Shown piece after piece: positions 6,596-8,508 of a DNA stretch of 8,508 bases (positions are counted from its first letter, which is position 1; the number at the start of each line of letters is the position of its first letter). Source of the stretch: Victivallales bacterium (lineage in GTDB: Bacteria > Verrucomicrobiota > Lentisphaeria > Oligosphaerales > Oligosphaeraceae). The stretch covers positions 1 through 8,508 of the forward strand of contig JAGCTA010000015.1 of NCBI GenBank assembly GCA_017963875.1, given 5' to 3'. The notes beneath the pieces were generated by a model. The model had not been told where the DNA came from. It did not search any database and saw only the letters and a list, made by a program, of their open reading frames with translations. The position numbers were made by a program, and so were the translations under genes.

Positions 6596-6968
6596 CTAGC
6601 CGTGCAGTGGACCTTCGCTTGCAGTGTATCATATTTAGAGGAAATACAAGATGGTCTTTGCATCTGCCTCATTGAACTGCCAGCAAAATCACCCATAATA
6701 CCATTAAAAATTAAACATAGCAGATGCAACCGATTTAGCAAATAAGTCCTGAAAAAAACGCATCCTTATCATCTCCATTGGACATCTGGATGGAAGTAGA
6801 TGCGCACTGTTCCTTAAAAGGGTAGGTAAAATATTCTCTTGACAGTCATTTGACTGTCATATATTACCTACCCTTTTAAGGAAAGTTAAGGAAAGGGACA
6901 TGTACAAAAAGGTCCTGGCTTGTCACTTGTGATTACAGTTGATTGAATCTGAGTAGATTGTAGTTTGA
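6462..6968. other. Non-coding stretch of about 500 bp with palindromes and a short remnant
   Basis: No intact gene is supported here. It contains the short remnant frame next to 6461, a run of GTCTC motifs at 6462-6480, a 10-bp inverted repeat with a 52-base spacer (TTGCATCTGC at 6658-6667, GCAGATGCAA at 6720-6729) and the 74-bp nested palindrome at 6810-6883. An adjoining short direct repeat, AAGGAAAG, occurs at 6878-6885 and 6888-6895. No convincing tRNA, riboswitch or rho-independent terminator was found. Confidence 0.6.
6810..6883. repeat. 74-bp nested palindrome with perfect 20-bp arms
   Basis: The outer arms are exact inverted copies: TTCCTTAAAAGGGTAGGTAA at 6810-6829 and its reverse complement at 6864-6883. 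Nested inside is a second perfect palindrome, GACAGTCA-TT-TGACTGTC, at 6841-6858. No T-tract follows on either strand, so an ordinary rho-independent terminator is unlikely. The arms match the ends of the 173-bp elements (TTCCCCAAGAGGGTAGGT, read inward from the right end of copy B) at 15 of 18 bases, which suggests a minimal member of the same palindrome family. On the plus strand TTGACA at 6839-6844 with nearby TATATT (6860-6865) resembles a promoter but has only a 15-base spacer and no gene downstream. It lies 86 bases beyond the stop of the ankyrin gene. Confidence 0.85.
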
Positions 6969-7646
6969 CTATTTAGGATTATAACGTATTGATTCCAAAG
7001 TCTTCTTTAGTACTTCCTTTTCTCCTGGTCTCAAAGGATAGCCAATCTCAAACAAAATCTTAATTCTATTGGCACGTTGTTTATCCTCTATAGAAATGTT
7101 TTGATCAATTGATTCTTTTGAATTATCGTAAACCGCAGTGAAATTAGGTGGAACTTTTGCACCATATTTACATAAAAGATCAATGATAGGCATTAGGTCA
7201 TCTGATGATCCATACGTTTCGTTTGCAAGTTGAATACAACTTTTGCCATTGTGACCTGGAATATTGGGATCTGCTTTGCCAACTAAAAGTGCCTTTATAG
7301 TTTCAAGATGTCCAAACTCAATTGCTAACGATAATGGCGTTGAGCCATTCTTACACCTTAAATTTGGATTCGCCTTATATGAAAGAAGTAATTCAACCGC
7401 TTGAGTGCTTCCTTCAATTGCACGAAAATGAATAGGCGTGGCTCCATAATTATTTATAGCATTTGGATCCGCTCCATGCTCTAGCAATATTCTCAAAATT
7501 TCTACTTGGCTATCTTTCTCAGGTGCTTTATTCATTTTTGAATCATTCAAATTATCTAGTGGAACTAGTGGATCAAATATTTGATTCTCATCTTCGGAAA
7601 AGCAAATGACGCATAATAACATCAGAAAGGAAACAAAAACTCGCAT
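6969..7646 (-). CDS. Small exported ankyrin-repeat protein
   Basis: The 225-residue product opens with a signal-peptide-like segment (MRVFVSFLMLLCVICFSEDE), so it is probably exported. Residue -1 to the second Cys is Ile, so it does not fit a good lipobox. Ankyrin repeats cover about residues 47-165: a partial first repeat (LRILLEHGADPNAIN), two full ones beginning at YGATPIHFRA and NGSTPLSLAIEFGHLETIKA, and a divergent fourth (HNGKSCIQLA ... LLCKYGAKVP). The last 60 residues are charged and unrecognised. Ankyrin repeats bind other proteins; the partner is unknown. The start is uncertain: GTG at 7658 would add VKNK, and TTG at 7685 would add 13 residues. No strong ribosome binding site precedes any of them; ATG is chosen because it begins the signal peptide directly. 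The gene and its flanks are clearly more AT-rich than the phosphatase region, which hints at separate acquisition. Confidence 0.85.
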   Translation of the reverse strand: MRVFVSFLMLLCVICFSEDENQIFDPLVPLDNLNDSKMNKAPEKDSQVEILRILLEHGADPNAINNYGATPIHFRAIEGSTQAVELLLSYKANPNLRCKNGSTPLSLAIEFGHLETIKALLVGKADPNIPGHNGKSCIQLANETYGSSDDLMPIIDLLCKYGAKVPPNFTAVYDNSKESIDQNISIEDKQRANRIKILFEIGYPLRPGEKEVLKKTLESIRYNPK

Positions 7647-7693
7647 CTTGTTTTTCACTTTTAATCCATTGTCAAATAATTGCAAATAAATAA

Positions 7694-7699
7694 ATTATA
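7694..7699 (-). promoter_or_regulatory. Possible -10 element TATAAT for the ankyrin gene
   Basis: A perfect TATAAT on the minus strand lies 47 bases before the chosen start in a very AT-rich gap. No good -35 is found at 16-18 bases (GACAAA at 18 is the closest), so this remains tentative. The surrounding gap 7647-7793 shows no clear terminator for the preceding gene. Confidence 0.25.
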
Positions 7700-7793
7700 A
7701 AATATAATGACTACTGTTTTGTCTGCTTTATAGAGATTAACTTCACGAAATCTGGATAAAGATACCCGTTAAGATTTAGGGATTTTTCGCCCC

Positions 7794-8507
7794 CTATAAT
7801 TTTCCTAAAGTTTTATTGGATTCGATATAATCCATCGTTACACCCATTCTTTTTCCTTCTTCGTTTTTTTTGTTTTTTTCATCTTCAATAACGTTTGCAC
7901 CCAAACTACTCCGTACGTCAATCGAAGGTGGTTCTCCACCAACTATCTTGCCTATTTCAATCATATCACTACCCCCTGACACGAGTCCAAGCAACATAGC
8001 AGCCCCAACAGTGGCTGCTTTTCTTGGATCAACAGATTCTTTGTCTGCTGATGAGGACGATTCTTGCATGAGCTCGTCGTTCTCCTTCGATTCGTCCTCA
8101 TCCATCGACTCGTCCCCCTTAGGCTGCTCGTCGTCGTCTTTCGGCTCGTCATAGTCCATGGGTTCCTCATCTGTAGATTCGTCCTCATCCTTCGGCTCGT
8201 CCTTTGTAGACTCATCGTCTTCGTTGAACTCTATTGTTTCTTCTGACTTCTCTGAATCATCTGTCTTTTCTGTACCTTCATCAGGTCCCGTATCTTCTGA
8301 GTCTTCATTATCAGATGTTTCTGTGCCATCTGGTGTTTCTGTGTCAGTGGAAAATTCCGTGTCATCTGTCACTTCCTGGTCAGCAGTCACCTCTGAATCA
8401 TCAGCAGAAGGTTCCGTGCCATCAGTCATATCTGAATCGTCAGCGGGAGGTTCCGTGTCATCTGTCACTTCCGTGTCATCTGTCACTTCCGTGTCATCTG
8501 TCACTTC
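7794..8507 (-). CDS. Highly acidic low-complexity repeat protein (C-terminal 237 residues, cut by window edge)
   Basis: The frame runs off the right edge, so the N-terminus is missing. Any start inside the visible repeats, such as the GTG at 8504, is not credible. The visible part begins with repeats of EVTDDT, then degenerate D/E/S/T/P-rich units (ADDSEVTADQEVTDDTE and the like) to about residue 93. Next comes a Lys-containing acidic section (DEPKDEDES, DEPKDDDEQPKGDES) to about 147. The tail changes character: after VDPRKA comes a short Gly/Ala-rich hydrophobic segment (ATVGAAMLLGLVSGGSDMI, about 164-183), which could touch or cross a membrane, and a final basic-acidic mix ending KTLGKL. 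Such acidic linkers are common in surface or secreted proteins, and in membrane proteins as spacers. No catalytic domain is visible, and no function can be assigned. Confidence 0.75.
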   Translation of the reverse strand, partial: EVTDDTEVTDDTEVTDDTEPPADDSDMTDGTEPSADDSEVTADQEVTDDTEFSTDTETPDGTETSDNEDSEDTGPDEGTEKTDDSEKSEETIEFNEDDESTKDEPKDEDESTDEEPMDYDEPKDDDEQPKGDESMDEDESKENDELMQESSSSADKESVDPRKAATVGAAMLLGLVSGGSDMIEIGKIVGGEPPSIDVRSSLGANVIEDEKNKKNEEGKRMGVTMDYIESNKTLGKL

Positions 8508-8508
8508 C
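8455..8508 (-). repeat. Coding tandem repeat, 18-bp unit, three perfect copies to the window edge
   Basis: The plus-strand unit GTGTCATCTGTCACTTCC repeats perfectly at 8455-8472, 8473-8490 and 8491-8508 and is cut by the edge. A fourth exact copy is at 8359-8376, with decayed relatives between. It encodes six residues (EVTDDT), so unit gain or loss keeps the frame. Confidence 0.9.

Noticed and set aside
6658..6729. Inverted repeat TTGCATCTGC/GCAGATGCAA as an attachment or regulatory site
   Set aside because: Ten bases with a 52-base spacer can arise by chance and nothing nearby gives it a role; noted only in the non-coding entry.
6810..6883. Rho-independent terminator for the ankyrin gene
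   Set aside because: The stem is long and AT-rich with a nested palindrome and no T-run on either strand. The match to the ends of the larger elements explains it better, although it may still block transcription.

Overview
The window carries a run of protein genes that all read on the minus strand (right to left). It looks like an accessory, mosaic stretch of a Gram-negative-type bacterial chromosome. Evidence for this is several Sec signal peptides, a periplasmic solute-binding protein, a membrane-anchored SpoIIE/RsbU-type phosphatase with a predicted periplasmic sensor, an ABC exporter and Sel1/TPR and ankyrin repeat proteins. Together with dispersed compound palindromes carrying GACCCC-GAA-GGGGTC and CGACCTC-GAA-GAGGTCG hairpins, this recalls PVC-group bacteria (Lentisphaerota, Kiritimatiellota, Verrucomicrobiota). 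That placement is a low-confidence inference; no marker gene is present.

Layout in transcription order, from the right edge. (1) 8507-7794: the C-terminal part of a very acidic low-complexity protein built on 18-bp coding tandem repeats, cut by the window edge. (2) 7646-6969: a small exported ankyrin-repeat protein in AT-rich DNA. (3) 6968-6462: about 500 bp without a convincing intact gene, holding a 74-bp nested palindrome and a short remnant reading frame that overlaps the next start as ATGA. (4) 6461-5637: an exported protein of unknown function. (5) 5576-5404: a 173-bp compound palindromic element with perfect 20-bp terminal inverted repeats. (6) 5335-3653: a Cys-rich Sel1/TPR protein. 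(7) 3637-3466: a second, degraded copy of the 173-bp element. (8) 3426-3073: a leader region with a possible gene remnant and a possible promoter. (9) 3072-2374 and 2377-686: a solute-binding protein and a SpoIIE-family phosphatase joined by a 4-base ATGA overlap. (10) 567-1: the N-terminal transmembrane part of an ABC exporter, cut by the left edge.

The clearest functional unit is the solute-binding protein plus phosphatase pair. No transporter permease lies between them. The likely reading (inference) is a signalling module in which the binding protein presents a small ligand to the phosphatase's periplasmic Cache-like sensor, and the cytoplasmic PP2C-type domain acts on an anti-sigma-antagonist-type phosphoprotein.

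The most unusual structure is a set of three palindromic elements whose ends share the pattern TTCCnnAArAGGGTnGGT. Two are homologous end to end and bracket the Sel1/TPR gene as direct repeats. The third is a minimal 74-bp version about 1.2 kb away. They look like non-autonomous, MITE- or REP-like mobile palindromes; no transposase is visible here.
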